Source: Ctenosaura bakeri (taxonomy: Eukaryota > Chordata > Lepidosauria > Squamata > Iguanidae). Taken from it: DNA of 64,000 nucleotides. The stretch's first letter is position 1; each line of letters begins with the position of its first letter. Shown here in pieces: positions 12,038-22,662 of this stretch. The stretch is taken from assembly GCA_948474755.1 (NCBI GenBank), contig CAOLHI010000353.1, positions 620,001 through 684,000 on the forward strand, in the 5' to 3' direction. A program made the position numbers and the translations under genes. The notes under the pieces are model-generated. The model was not told the DNA's origin, did no database searches, and saw only the letters and a program-made list of their open reading frames with translations.

Positions 12038-13046
12038 TTTTCCCAAACTAATACTTTATTAATCAAATATTATTACAGTATTATTACAATATCACAAAAG
12101 AGAGAGAATCAACATAACAAAGGCAAAAAAAGAAGAGGAAAAATAAAAAAAAACCATTAAACTTACAATACCCCAACTAAACCAACCACCATCACAAGAT
12201 ATGTAACTTATAACTTATAACTTATCTCGATCTTAAATATATATATATATAATACCTATATAATATAATACCTATATATGTATATACCTCTCAATATATG
12301 TCTCAGTATAGTTAGTATAACTTATCTCAACCAATATAAACCCCTTTCCATTCCCTAAACCACATTTGGGTCACTATGGACCATTCATTTTCTACCTTAC
12401 CCTTATCAATCTTTACATCTATTAATGCAGTCAACATATCTGTTTGATACATCTCATATAATTTCAATACCCATTGATCTAGAGATGGTATCTCTTCCCT
12501 CTTCCAATATTGAGTGTAAACCAATCTTGCAGCTGTCACCATATATAACAAGATTCTATTATGTCGTTTATGGTTATTTAACTCACCAACCACAAACATA
12601 TTCAAAAGATATAATTCTGGATTAAGCTTAAAATCTACCTGGAATAATCTTATAATCACATGATGAATTTGATTCCAATATTCCTTTGCCTGTCTACACT
12701 CCCACCAAATATGATATAACGTTCCTAATTCTTTTCTACATTTCCAACATCTATTAGAATTATCATTATAAATCTTAGCTATCCTTTGCGGGGTAATATA
12801 CCAACGATATAACATTTTATAGAAGTTTTCCCTCAGACTGGCACATCTTGTAAATTTTATATTAATATTCCACACTTTTCTCCATTCTGTCAATTCAATA
12901 GAATACCCTAAATCTCTTGACCATTTAATCATGTGATCCTTAATTATTACCCGTTCGGTATCTAATTTTAACGATATTTGGTAAATTTTCCCCATAATAT
13001 GACCTTCTCCAATTAAATATCTTATATCTAAATCCTTGTAAGATGA
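12038..13046 (-). pseudogene. 5'-truncated L1 insertion (ORF2 C-terminus)
   Basis: A minus-strand frame at 12327-12995 (222 codons) encodes the L1 ORF2 C-terminal region. It has a C-x2-C-x8-H-x4-C knuckle (CWKC...HIWWEC), then a YLLNM segment and LLYMVTAARLVYTQYWK. The 3' UTR runs to an A-rich tail at the left end. CCATGGAAACTTT flanks both ends (12025-12037 and 13047-13059), a 13-bp duplication typical of L1 target-primed insertion. The intact frame and exact duplication suggest it is fairly young. Confidence 0.9.
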
Positions 13047-13059
13047 CCATGGAAACTTT

Positions 13060-13777
13060 CCTTTGTTCCCTCACCTTCCCAGCCATTAGGAGATTATCAT
13101 GACTCTCATCAATGCTTTGTCACCTGACATTAAGACCATTAATCTGTTTTGAATCCCTTTTGTTTGCTCTGTCAGGGAACAATTAATGAATTCCCCATCA
13201 GGGAAGGAAATAGGGCTTACACTCATGCTCATGTCCCTTTCCCTAAATTTAGGCCTATGTGTGTTCAGGCGAATGTCTCAACAGGTCTATGGATATAGTG
13301 GAATGTTACTAGGGATATCAGCTGGAACCATGTTATCAGCTACTTAGTTAAGTATGTTTGACTCAGTAATTTCCCCTGGTTCACCCACCTCACCAAATCT
13401 GATGGAAACACCATTCACCCATGCTCCAATTACCAGTATAATAGAGTTGCAATGTGTGACAATAGTGTCACGATCATGTTAAGTAGCAATTGTGAATATG
13501 AAATAATTACAGTTAAGTGAATGGCATTTCTGTCAGGTTTAAGAAGAACAGGGAGGTTATTTAATTGAGTATACTATGACTACATAGCTGGTACTGATTG
13601 TGGTCATTATTATCTGGCATTTTACACTTTTAGTACATTTGAATGCAGGGGAGTTAATGGCCAATGGAGGCCTGCCAATCTTCCACTGGCAATATAGCAA
13701 TTACTAGAAGAGAAGACACAATCTTGCATTGAAACCATAAACTTGGAAATCTTTGCATATTTACTTTATTCATGGGG
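13060..13777. other. no recognisable feature
   Basis: About 700 bases with no gene or repeat signature that I recognise. Confidence 0.45.
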
Positions 13778-14015
13778 CCTAGCTATGCTAACGACACCAT
13801 ATCCTGTCTGATCTTGCAACCTAAGCAGAGTCAGTCCTGATTAGTACTTAGGTGGGAGACTGCCAATGAATATCAGGCACTGCAGGCTATATTTCCAAGG
13901 AAGGAACTGGCAAAATCACCTCTGAGAATTCCCTATCCAAGAAAAATCTGTGAAATTCATGAGGCCGCCATAAGTCAACAGGCAATTTGAAGGCACGTGC
14001 ACACGCATGCACACA
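13778..14015 (+). mobile_element. 5S rRNA-derived SINE (5S-Sauria type), copy 1
   Basis: The head follows 5S rRNA: TCTGATCTTGCAACCTAAGC, then GGTTAGTACTT-like GATTAGTACTTAGGTGGGAG and a TATCAGGCACTGCAGGCT end. This retains the internal pol III promoter order (A box, C box). The tail (CCATAAGTCAACAGGCAATTTGAAGGCAC) resembles RTE/BovB LINE 3' ends. 5S-headed SINEs with RTE tails are known from squamates. Confidence 0.85.
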
Positions 14016-15050
14016 CTTACTTTATTAGCATGTTTTGTTGGGTTTTTACATTATTTTTAAAGGCTTTTAAAGGAAGAGGAATCATAGATATGCTTGAAAT
14101 TCTCATAATCCTCATCACACTTTCTCTTTCCAGGAAAGAGCTATTCCCAGGTCATCTGCTTGCCTTGAAGTGAACATCACCACCAGGCATCTTGTATACT
14201 AATTGGACTCATAAGGGGATAAACCATGTTTTCAGAAACTACTTTGACTGTTGTATCTGAGAAAAAGCTGAAGGGCAAAATGAGTGAAATGATAGTCCAC
14301 ATATTGCACCTGTTATGGGCTGATTGGCTGTGGAGAAATCAGAGATTTGGCTTCTTGGTTGAACTAAATGTCATCCTATGAACAAATTGGCCAAAATAGA
14401 GTTGTTGTTGGTTTTTTTCAGCATCAACTAAGCATTTTGAAGGACAGAAGGGGTTTTGCTCCTCTCTAGGTCACCTTTTTTATTCCATGTGGATCCGGTC
14501 ATCATCAATTTACTGATAGCAATTTCACCAATTAAGTATTATGGCTACAGCAAGATCAAGCCCAAGTAAAGAGGCCTGTGTGGGATAAAATCCTCATCTA
14601 AGACAAATGGCTTTCCACATTAACAGGAATGGCAAGGGAAATTACAGGAAACACAAAGGAGGCTTAGATTTAAGCCTGATGTATTAGCAACTGCTTCTCA
14701 GCTGAAGGCGGGGGAAAAGAAATCTTTTGAAAATGAGCTAATACAACCAAGATGAAGCTAGGTTTGGTTGGAAGAGTGATTTGTTCTGTATTCTGACCAC
14801 AATGACTTGAATGATCACTGACAAGTACTGTTAAAGAAAACCATTCATTTAAACTGGATTGTATGTGTTACATCAATTGTATGTATTGTAAACCATTCAT
14901 TTAAACTGGATTGTATGTGATACTTCAATTGGAGTTCAATTATTTTATTTCTAAGTGAGTGTGCATAAGATTGCAAGCATCTTATGCAGATCTCATTGGG
15001 CTTCAGCATGCATAGCATCAAGCTATAAGAATGTTAAAAAGTACTTCCAG
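14016..15050. other. no recognisable gene; short direct repeat
   Basis: A direct duplication of AACCATTCATTTAAACTGGA occurs at 14839-14858 and 14890-14909. Otherwise I see nothing I can name. Confidence 0.45.
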
Positions 15051-15054
15051 TTTT

Positions 15055-15160
15055 CTGGGCAAGTTTTGTTCAGAGGGGGTTTGCCTTCTTTGCCTTTGCC
15101 TACTTCAGAGACTTGAGTGTGAGTCTCCATGCCCAAGCAGGAATCTGAACTCTAATACAC
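15055..15160 (-). repeat. antisense RTE-tail SINE remnant
   Basis: GTTCAGAGGGGGTTTGCCTT followed by TTCAGAGACTTGAGTGTGA resembles, in antisense, the body of squamate SINEs with a BovB-like tail. Diverged and without its head, so low confidence. Confidence 0.4.
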
Positions 15161-15621
15161 TTAAAGGACATATTTTTCCAGATTATCTTTATTAAAAAGT
15201 GCAACATTTTCTTAATTTTCTAATGATGTGAATGTAACACATTGGGCTAGGTAAATTCTTGGTTATTTAAGCACGGGACGTTAATGTGCTGGTTTGCTTC
15301 TGACCTCTCATATTTATCCAACAAGATAAGTGATGATGAACATGTTTGCAGCCGTTCTCTGAACTAATAGACAAGTCATTTTGCCAAGTGTTGATCCTTA
15401 TGAAGCCAGGCACACACAAGTACCAGATCCAATGTGTATCTGGCATACACAAGTGTCAGAATCAATGAGGGATGATGAGCCTAAAAGAACAAGGGGTATG
15501 ATAGGAACACAGGGACTGGAACTGTGGGGCCAATCTGGATATGGGTTCTGTCACATAGTTGGCAGTAAAAGTGGGTAAGAGATCCAACCTCTGTGCAGGT
15601 TTGTCTCACTGCTCCAATCTG

Positions 15622-16478
15622 TTCAGAAGTATTATTTTATGTGCAGAAAATTGTTTTATGCACACACAAAAAAACCAAGTGTGAATTTTGTGATTTACAC
15701 CGAATTTAAATCTTAGGGAAAATTTTTATGCGATGTTGCATAGATGGTACATGACACCAGAGAGGATGCATGACACCAGAGAGGATGCAAAAGATAACAA
15801 AAAATAGCAATCTTATGTGTTGGAAACGTGAGGAAAATGTTGGAATTTTTTATCATATGTGGTGGTCCTGTAAAAAAGCAAATACATTTTAGAAGGAAAT
15901 ACATGATTTGATTCAGAAAATTTGTAAATTGAACTTTGAGATGACACCTGAATTTTATTTGTTAAATATGTTAGGTGAAAATATAGTTATTAGAAGACAT
16001 CAAAAGATACTGTTATATTTGATTACAGGAGCTCGCTTGGTATATGCTTAACACTGGAAAGAAAATATTGTAATACATTTGGAGAAGTGGAAATTAAGAG
16101 TTATGGATATGGTAGAGATTGAAAAGCTTGCAAATTTACTGACGAATAAGTCTGTTCAGAAATTTGAAAGGGAATGGAGAAGGGTAATGAAATGGCTTAA
16201 GATTTAAAAGACTGATAAGATTTGGCAGTGGGCAACTCTGCATTAATATTGATAATGTACTGTGGAAGGAAAGCTTATGTAATTAGACTCAACTGGAGGA
16301 AATATAATAAAGGGATGTGGGGGAGATGAGAAGGGATACATTTGTAACAGGGAAATGTATCCAAATTTTAATGCTTTTTTTTTGCTGGAATGTTTTTAAT
16401 AAAAATATTATAACAACAACAAAAGCAAGCAAGTGTGGATTTTTGTGAAGAACCCTGAACTGTAAAGATTCTTATCAG
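15622..16478. repeat. repeat family C copy, interrupted by an L1
   Basis: The left end (GTTCAGAAGTATTATTTTAT, then GTGCAGAAAA) and right end (TTTTGTGAAGAACCCTGAAC) are roughly inverted copies. They match the ends of the element at 59271-60670. The L1 at 15694-16429 lies between them. Class unknown; possibly a DNA transposon. Confidence 0.45.
15694..16429 (+). pseudogene. decayed 5'-truncated L1 insertion
   Basis: The plus strand keeps recognisable pieces of the L1 ORF2 C-terminus (RWYMTPE, then SYVWWSCKK-like and EFYLLNML, ARLVYA) across stops and frameshifts, then a 3' UTR and an AATAAAAAT tail. CAAGTGTG(A/G)ATTTTGTGA flanks it (15676-15693 and 16430-16448) with one substitution and one extra T. 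Near 15745-15788 a roughly 20-bp unit (ATGACACCAGAGAGGATGC) is duplicated in tandem. Confidence 0.75.
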
Positions 16479-17546
16479 TCCAGCTTTCTTCTCATAGGGA
16501 TTTACCAAAACTCAACATATTTTTTGACCATTATAAGATGGACTTAATGACCTGGAAGAAGTCAGAAGCAAAACCAGAGTATGAAAATGGAAGATTGTCA
16601 TAGGTTACATAGCAAGAAATGATTAGAGGTATCTGTTATCATGAGATTAAAAAAAAATAAAAGTTGAGGAGAAGGCCCAGGGTGAGGGAAACATCATCCT
16701 TTGTAAGGCATATGAGGTTCCAAAGAAGTTGAAAATATGGTGTCAATGTGCCCCCCACAAGCACACCTCTCCTTGTGTGTATGGAACATGTGGTATCTCC
16801 ATCATTGCTTCTGTTGACAGGCAGAAATAGATACAACTGATATGCTATCAATGAAATGATGAAATATGTCTTCCCAGTTTTCACTCATCTTTTCACTGCT
16901 GTCTTGTTGAGTGCTTTGAGTTTGTACCTTCATCACAACAAAACAAATCTTCCTCTCCTCCTCACCCTCCAAAGTCTCTGGTCAGCTTCTACTGTTGCTA
17001 TACCCCCTTACTCTCTGTTTGTTCTCTCTCGCTCCACAACAGCTTTCTACATTCCCAGACTTTTACTTCCCTGCTTCCTTGCTTTTCATTGGCTCCATTT
17101 GTCCTATGTTCTCTTTCCTCTTCCCAGCAAATGCTCCTACTTTTTGCTTCCCTGCTTTCCTAGCAGAAGTGTTGTTTTCGACTTTTCCAGTCTTGTGGTC
17201 TTCTCCTTCCTTTCTCTTCCATTGCCTTTTTATCCTCCTTCCTATCCCTGTAGTAAAAACACAATAACGCTATAACACAATCTGAATCACAAGAAAAAAG
17301 AAAAAAAAGAAAAAAATTTAAAGCTGATTCACCCCCTACTTCTCTCTCAGGCTCATAACATGGAAAGTAGAATGGTGACTCCAGTATATTAACATATATA
17401 TGTCTGTATGTGTGACAGAAGCTTGCTAGCTCACTTCCACTATTCTAAAACTAGACATGCAGCTCCTTTATTTTAAATAATAATAATAAAAAAAACTAAG
17501 AACAATTTTGCAATTCACTGAAATTGTTACAAATTTTAAATGCAGA
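16479..17546. other. unrecognised, with a pyrimidine-rich block
   Basis: 16880-17260 is strongly CT-rich on the plus strand and is followed by an A-rich run at 17293-17320. No gene or transposon recognised. Confidence 0.45.
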
Positions 17547-17663
17547 ATGGACCACAAGTTAAAGATCCTGTACTCCATGGTTGAAGCCAATCTGTCCTCA
17601 AAGGAACTACTAGACGTACACATCAAGATCGTCCAGGAGCTAGAAAGTGAAAGTGAAACCTAG
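17547..17663 (+). other. short open stretch, weak exon candidate
   Basis: A 38-codon frame, MDHKLKILYSMVEANLSSKE onward, ends at TAG 17661. An acceptor-like TTTAAATGCAG sits directly before it. The composition (Lys, Glu, Leu, helical) looks protein-like, but no family is recognised. It could equally be a fragment of a transposon ORF or chance. Confidence 0.2.
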
Positions 17664-17690
17664 AAAGTGAAGGAATTAAACTGAAACATA

Positions 17691-17872
17691 GGCCATTTGT
17701 GTACTAGACTGTTATAGTGTATTATTCCACTTTCAACATCCTATGGAAACGTGGGGTTTGCAGTTTAGGGAGGGTCCTCAAATGGGCCCCTCCTTAAACT
17801 GCAAACCCCAGGTTTCCATAGGATGTTGAATGTGGAATCATAGCACAATAACAGTCTAGTGCAGAAATGGCC
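17691..17872. mobile_element. MITE family A copy, palindromic, 182 bp
   Basis: The ends GGCCATTTG.. and ..CAGAAATGGCC, the core TTTCAACATCCTATGGAAAC and its inverted match on the right make it nearly one long hairpin. The 3-bp duplication is ATA (17688-17690 and 17873-17875). PIF/Harbinger-like by ends and duplication length. Confidence 0.85.
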
Positions 17873-18032
17873 ATAAACAAACATATAGTGTGATGGGGGG
17901 AGGGAATAAAACCTTATAATTTTTGCAATACAGAGCAATTTTTTTCCTTTTTCTATAAGTACAGTGCAAGTAAAATTAATCAAATAAAATTAATTAAAAG
18001 AAGCTAAAAGTAAAAACAAATTAAAAACTTTT

Positions 18033-18075
18033 AGGAAGGAAGGAAGGAAGGAAGGAAGGAAGGAAGGAAGGAAGG
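18033..18075 (+). repeat. (GGAA)n microsatellite
   Basis: About ten GGAA units, uninterrupted. Confidence 0.95.
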
Positions 18076-18150
18076 TGTGGCAGTCAGGCAGTTCCATAAG
18101 CTTGAATGCACCTCAGGTCTTGTCACAGCTGCCTGCTTGTGGTCTGCACT

Positions 18151-18285
18151 AGTGTTTCCAAAAATCTGCTCTTCCAGGTGGACTTCAGCTTCCAGAATCC
18201 CTAATCATTGGCCAAGGCAGCTAGGAGATCTGTGAGCTGAAGTCCAAAACACCTAGAGGACTAGAGTTTGGGAATCATTGATTTA
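18151..18285. repeat. palindromic repeat, hAT/MITE-like
   Basis: CTTCCAGGTGGACTTCAGCT...CAGAATCCCTAATCATTGGCC and, inverted, GAGCTGAAGTCCAAAACACC form the two arms of a short palindromic repeat. A similar copy lies at 31553-31660. Confidence 0.45.
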
Positions 18286-20734
18286 TATCCTTCTTCTACA
18301 CCTACACATGTGTGTCTCTGTGTGCTTATGCATTCTATTTCATGCCTAAGTGTTGTTTCATCCACATCTGTTCACCACCCATCTGTCCTTGGTATATCAT
18401 TTGCTTCTGTGTTTGCAATGTCCATAGACAGCTAAATTTATGCCCAGACTTTACTTCTCAGTAACATATTGTTTCTGTTTAAATGAGGCTATGTTATTCA
18501 AATGTCTGCTTAAGGGAAAGGCACTTTTGGTTAAGTTGGAAGCAAAAAAACAACCGTCCTCATTAAGAGAAAGCAGTAAGTAACTAAAACCTTGCCATGG
18601 GGAAAAGAATCTTTTAGCGAAGCATATTTCTCAACAGCCAGACATCACCCTAGTTCCACAGTCACATATGGTAGTTCCACTTCTTCCTTATTATTGTTCA
18701 AGACTCAATAGCACCTAGGAGTCATTCAATACAAATAACGGAATTTCAGTTAGTTCTCCATCTGTTATTCCAGATTGGCTACTATGCTGATGTTGAACTC
18801 ACTTACATTGCCAGTACATTTTCCTCATTGCTTGATGGAGATAACAAAATCGAGTCCTTCTTCTTTTTAAAATGCTCTTTTACAAGCTCTGTGTAGAGTT
18901 CACAGGCAAAGATACCTGATAAGAAAACAGCAAAATGGTTCAACCTTTGGAATTAATTCCACCTGGAGATGGACTTTGCAGACTTCTTTCCTACAGCTCT
19001 CACATGGTTTTCTTTTAGCTGTTCTGGCTAGAAAGCCATTATATTTGTGAATGTATGGCCATAAGAAGTACTGTTATCTGAATGTGCACATGCACAGTGA
19101 CATCAGCAAGAATGTTACAGACAGAAAGTCAAAATGTCGTAGTTTGGTCAGAATCATCTGGGGTAAGCTTTTGCACATTCATGACTTGACTGCAGCATGG
19201 AGTAGCACAGTATTTTAGAAATGAATACAGTGAGCCTTCTGCTGGTGCTCTCTCTACTGATGCTATATTTGCATATGTGAATGCAAGGTCATGTGAAACC
19301 TCATGTCCAATTACTGTCAATGGATGTGTTGGGCACATGCCCATACCAGTGTTGATGTGTGCTCATTGTGTCCACTGATGATAAAGGAATGAAGCGTTCA
19401 TATTTTTTGTTTAAGGTGAGGGTTCCTGGAATGGAACTCCTTCATATACAAAGGGTGTGCTGTATAGACGAAACATAACAAGTGCATGCCTGTGGCAGTG
19501 GGATGAAATAAGAGGAAGGTACCTTTGTCTTTTTTTTTTTTCTAAAAAAAATCCTGATTCTCAACTAGTAAATAAAACCCAGTTGTGGGGTGCTTCTTGA
19601 TATGATACAGATTCTCTTTAAAAAAGGGCACGCTAGCCTGTTGCAAGGTAAAAGGGAGAAGGAAAAATACAATGAAATCTAACAACCATCTAAGAGGAAT
19701 GACAAGCCTCATGAAAACATAATGCAGAAAATTAAGAGTAAATTCTGTAAAGGAAAAGTTAAGGTGATATGAAAATAAAAACCTACAGATTTTTTGTCAG
19801 AAAAATTCCTTTGAGAAATTGTTTTGATATATGCATGTTTTTTAATTTGACCTTTGTTAGTAATTCATGCAAAAGAATTCACTTGCAACTTGATATATAT
19901 CTTTCACACTTAAGGGGTTTCATTTGTTCTTCATAATTCTGTTGTGGGATAACATAGAAATTAGGATGCTAGGTGAGATGAACCCTGCCCCATGAAGCCT
20001 CCAATTGCCACTTGCTTTTGGAAATGCTCAATGAAGGAATGTTGCAAATTTTGGGAAAGCAAAATGGTAGTGATACTTTTTTTTTCTTGTCTGAAGTTTC
20101 TTTCAGCTCTGGAAATATAGGCAGAAGTGCCAGATGAATTTTCAGGAATCATCACTTTGCAGTTGCCACTGTTCATTAACCAGGAGTGCCCAATGGATCC
20201 TCAACCCTGAGGAAGGAAATCCATTGTTGATTTAACTGCCACCATGCTTCAGCGGCCCTGAGTGATACTGGAGCTCTCCTGCTGCTGGGTTCCATCCCTT
20301 TAGAGCAGGGTGGTGCAGGTGGTGGCCTGGAGGCCATATATGTCCCCTGGGCCTATTTTTGTAGCTTCTGAAAATCAATGAAAAAAATAAGTGCAATTTT
20401 GGGGCAATGTTAACCCTCAAGCAATACAGAAAGCCCCCAGATGCATGATAACATACGTGCTTACATTCCAGAACCAGCCAACAGCCCTTAATACATCGTC
20501 TATTTCAATTCTGCTAAATTCTAAAGAGAAAAAAAAAGGTTTATCTGAGGGTTCAGCCTGGTGGAGTGGGGAACCTCTTTCACTCACCTCATATCCAAAG
20601 ATTCTGGGATGGATTGGTAGCATAGCACATGGCACACCTACTTTCTCATATCTGTACCTTACTAATTATGCATTACCTAAATGCTTATAACATCCTGTCT
20701 CCTTGAGCTCAGAGATACATACATCATTCTCACT

Positions 20735-20860
20735 TTACTCACCTCACCTTTGCAATAAAGCTGGGATGGGAGGCTGAGAGAGCATGAATGGCCCATTGTC
20801 ACCTAGTGATTTTTGTGGCTCAGTAGGGACCTCATTTTGGTTCTCCACAATCCCCAATTA
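20735..20860 (-). repeat. antisense SINE-like remnant
   Basis: GGCTGAGAGAGCATGAATGG and CCCATTGTCACCTAGTGATTTTTG, then GGCTCAGTAGGGAC, match the widespread amniote tRNA-SINE body read in antisense. No promoter boxes are clear. Confidence 0.4.
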
Positions 20861-21469
20861 TACTGGGGCAGCTGCACTACAGTGGTTCTGGGGTGACAAA
20901 GATCTCTTTCACTCATGCCACAGGGCACTGTGGAGGGCTAATCTGAATCAGGATAGATACAACTGGGTTTAGCATACTAATGGTCTGGCGCACATAAGCC
21001 AGCGATGCATTTCCCTATTTTGCACTTTGCAAACATTCTCAACAGCTCAGATTTTTCCTGATGTAGGGATTACATCTAACACTCTTACTTCCTACTATTG
21101 GGAGATGTATGTTGCGCTTCTTTTCCACATCTCTTCTGATAGCTGAGTAGTTTTTCCAGCCTCTCAGTTTCCTCAGTCTGCAGAAAAGAGGCAAGTGCTG
21201 CTTAAGCTTTTCCTAGCCACTGTGCTTGCAATGCATTTCTTACCCCAAGTTCCTTTCCCTAGATTAATTATTCCCCATCTGTGGATCATCAGATTTAACT
21301 ATTTACAGGCACAACTCACTTACTAACAACTCTGAAAAAGAAGTTCTTTTTACAAAGTCTTATTACACCCTCCCAGATTCTTGTCTTCCATTTAGCTGGA
21401 AGTGTTTGTTTCTGTTTTTGTTTTGTTTTTTAATTTTTGCAACATTAGCATTATTAGGGTGGTATATGA

Positions 21470-21693
21470 GGCATAAATAATCTAAAGGTACCAGATCTTG
21501 CCTGGTCTTGGAAATTAAGCATAAGCATCCCCGTTTAGTACTAATAGGACAGACAATAAACTAGGTATCATAAGCTATATTTCAGAGAAATGAACTAGCA
21601 AAAATACTTCTGAGTATTTCTTGCCTATGAAAACCCTGTGAAATTCATGGGCTCACTGTTAAGTTGACAGGTAATTTGAATGTACATACACAC
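21470..21693 (+). mobile_element. 5S rRNA-derived SINE, copy 2 (older)
   Basis: It keeps the order of copy 1: CCTGGTCTTGGAAATTAAGC, GTTTAGTACTAATAGGACAG, a TTTCAGAGAAATGAACTAGCA spacer and the RTE-like tail (GTTAAGTTGACAGGTAATTTG). It is more diverged than the copy at 13778, with the C-box region damaged. Confidence 0.7.
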
Positions 21694-22312
21694 CTAGTTG
21701 ACCATACATGCTTTAGAGCAGGGGAAGACAATTGCATGGGCCTGGGGGAGGGCAACTTCCTTCAGACCTCATACTCTGGCCTCTCCCTTCAGTAAGTCCA
21801 AATACCTCTGTTTTCCTCTGCAATCACATTACTTCTTCTTACCATTTTGAGTGGCACCGCAGAGGAAAAGGGAAGTATTTGGGGCTATTTGGGGTTTTCA
21901 AAGGTTTCCATGACTTTCATGAATCTATTTCAGTAATGTCAGGACAGAGTGAGATCAGAACAGCCAAATCTGAATTGTTATATTGTATTGTGATGTCCAC
22001 CCACTCACTGTTTGACACTGAATTGATTGGGATTGACAATGTGAATGTTCCTGAATAAGCAAAAAAAACCAACAGAGACAACAGGGGGGAAAATGTAATT
22101 GAACTAGCAAGAGACTGACAGAATAATGTTACTGATCAGGAATTTAATAAATGGTAAAATATTTCTCCAATTCCAATGATAAATTTTCACTCAATGGTGA
22201 AACACCTAGATATGAATGGCAGTCCTATTTTCAACAAGAGATGCAGAATAAATTGTCCCATTTTCCCTAAGAATTTTCCTGATGAGTTTCAAAACTGTTT
22301 GAAAGTGCAATC
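21694..22312. other. unrecognised; contains a 24-bp hairpin
   Basis: CCAAATACCTCTGTTTTCCT at 21799 is inverted at 21860-21884 (GCAGAGGAAAAGGGAAGTAT, then TTGG). It may be a decayed MITE. Nothing else recognised. Confidence 0.4.
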
Positions 22313-22410
22313 ACCAAAGAAAAGGGATCTTATAACACCTTTGAGACTGAAAGAAAGAAGATGTAGGCATAAGCTTTCATAGACTTAAGTCTACATCATT
22401 AGATGCATGG
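22313..22410 (+). repeat. dispersed repeat, class not assigned
   Basis: AACACCTTTGAGACTGAAAG, then AAGAAGATG, CATAAGCTTTCATAGACTTA and GTCTACATCATTAGATGCAT are recognisable as a widespread reptile repeat motif, but I cannot name its class. Confidence 0.45.
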
Positions 22411-22662
22411 AATGAAGTGCCTAGGAACAGATCTTTACAGCTATGAATGAGCAGGTTGTAGGTGTGAATAGCAATAGCTACTGTAGTTGTGAGTAGCAAT
22501 AGAATTGCAAAGAAAGAAAGTTAGAAATGTTTCAGCAAATTGTTCTTGGCTAATTTTTGTGCAAAATGATTTGGTCTACATCACTTGCATGTATGTGAAA
22601 TTTGGAACTTTTCTGTGCAACAGATTGCATATTTACAATGATATTTAAATTGATTCATCTAC

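Larger units (their letters stand above)
17876..21469. other. mostly unrecognised DNA with small repeats
   Basis: About 3.6 kb with a GAAG microsatellite, a hairpin-type repeat at 18151 and an antisense SINE-like piece at 20735, each listed separately. I found no gene. Confidence 0.45.

Noticed and set aside
13778..13893. A functional 5S rRNA gene
   Set aside because: Head is diverged and joined to an RTE-like tail, so it is a SINE, not a 5S gene.
16856..17275. 139-codon hydrophobic open frame that could look like membrane segments
   Set aside because: It is a translation of a pyrimidine-rich tract (Leu/Pro/Ser/Phe bias), not a recognisable membrane protein.
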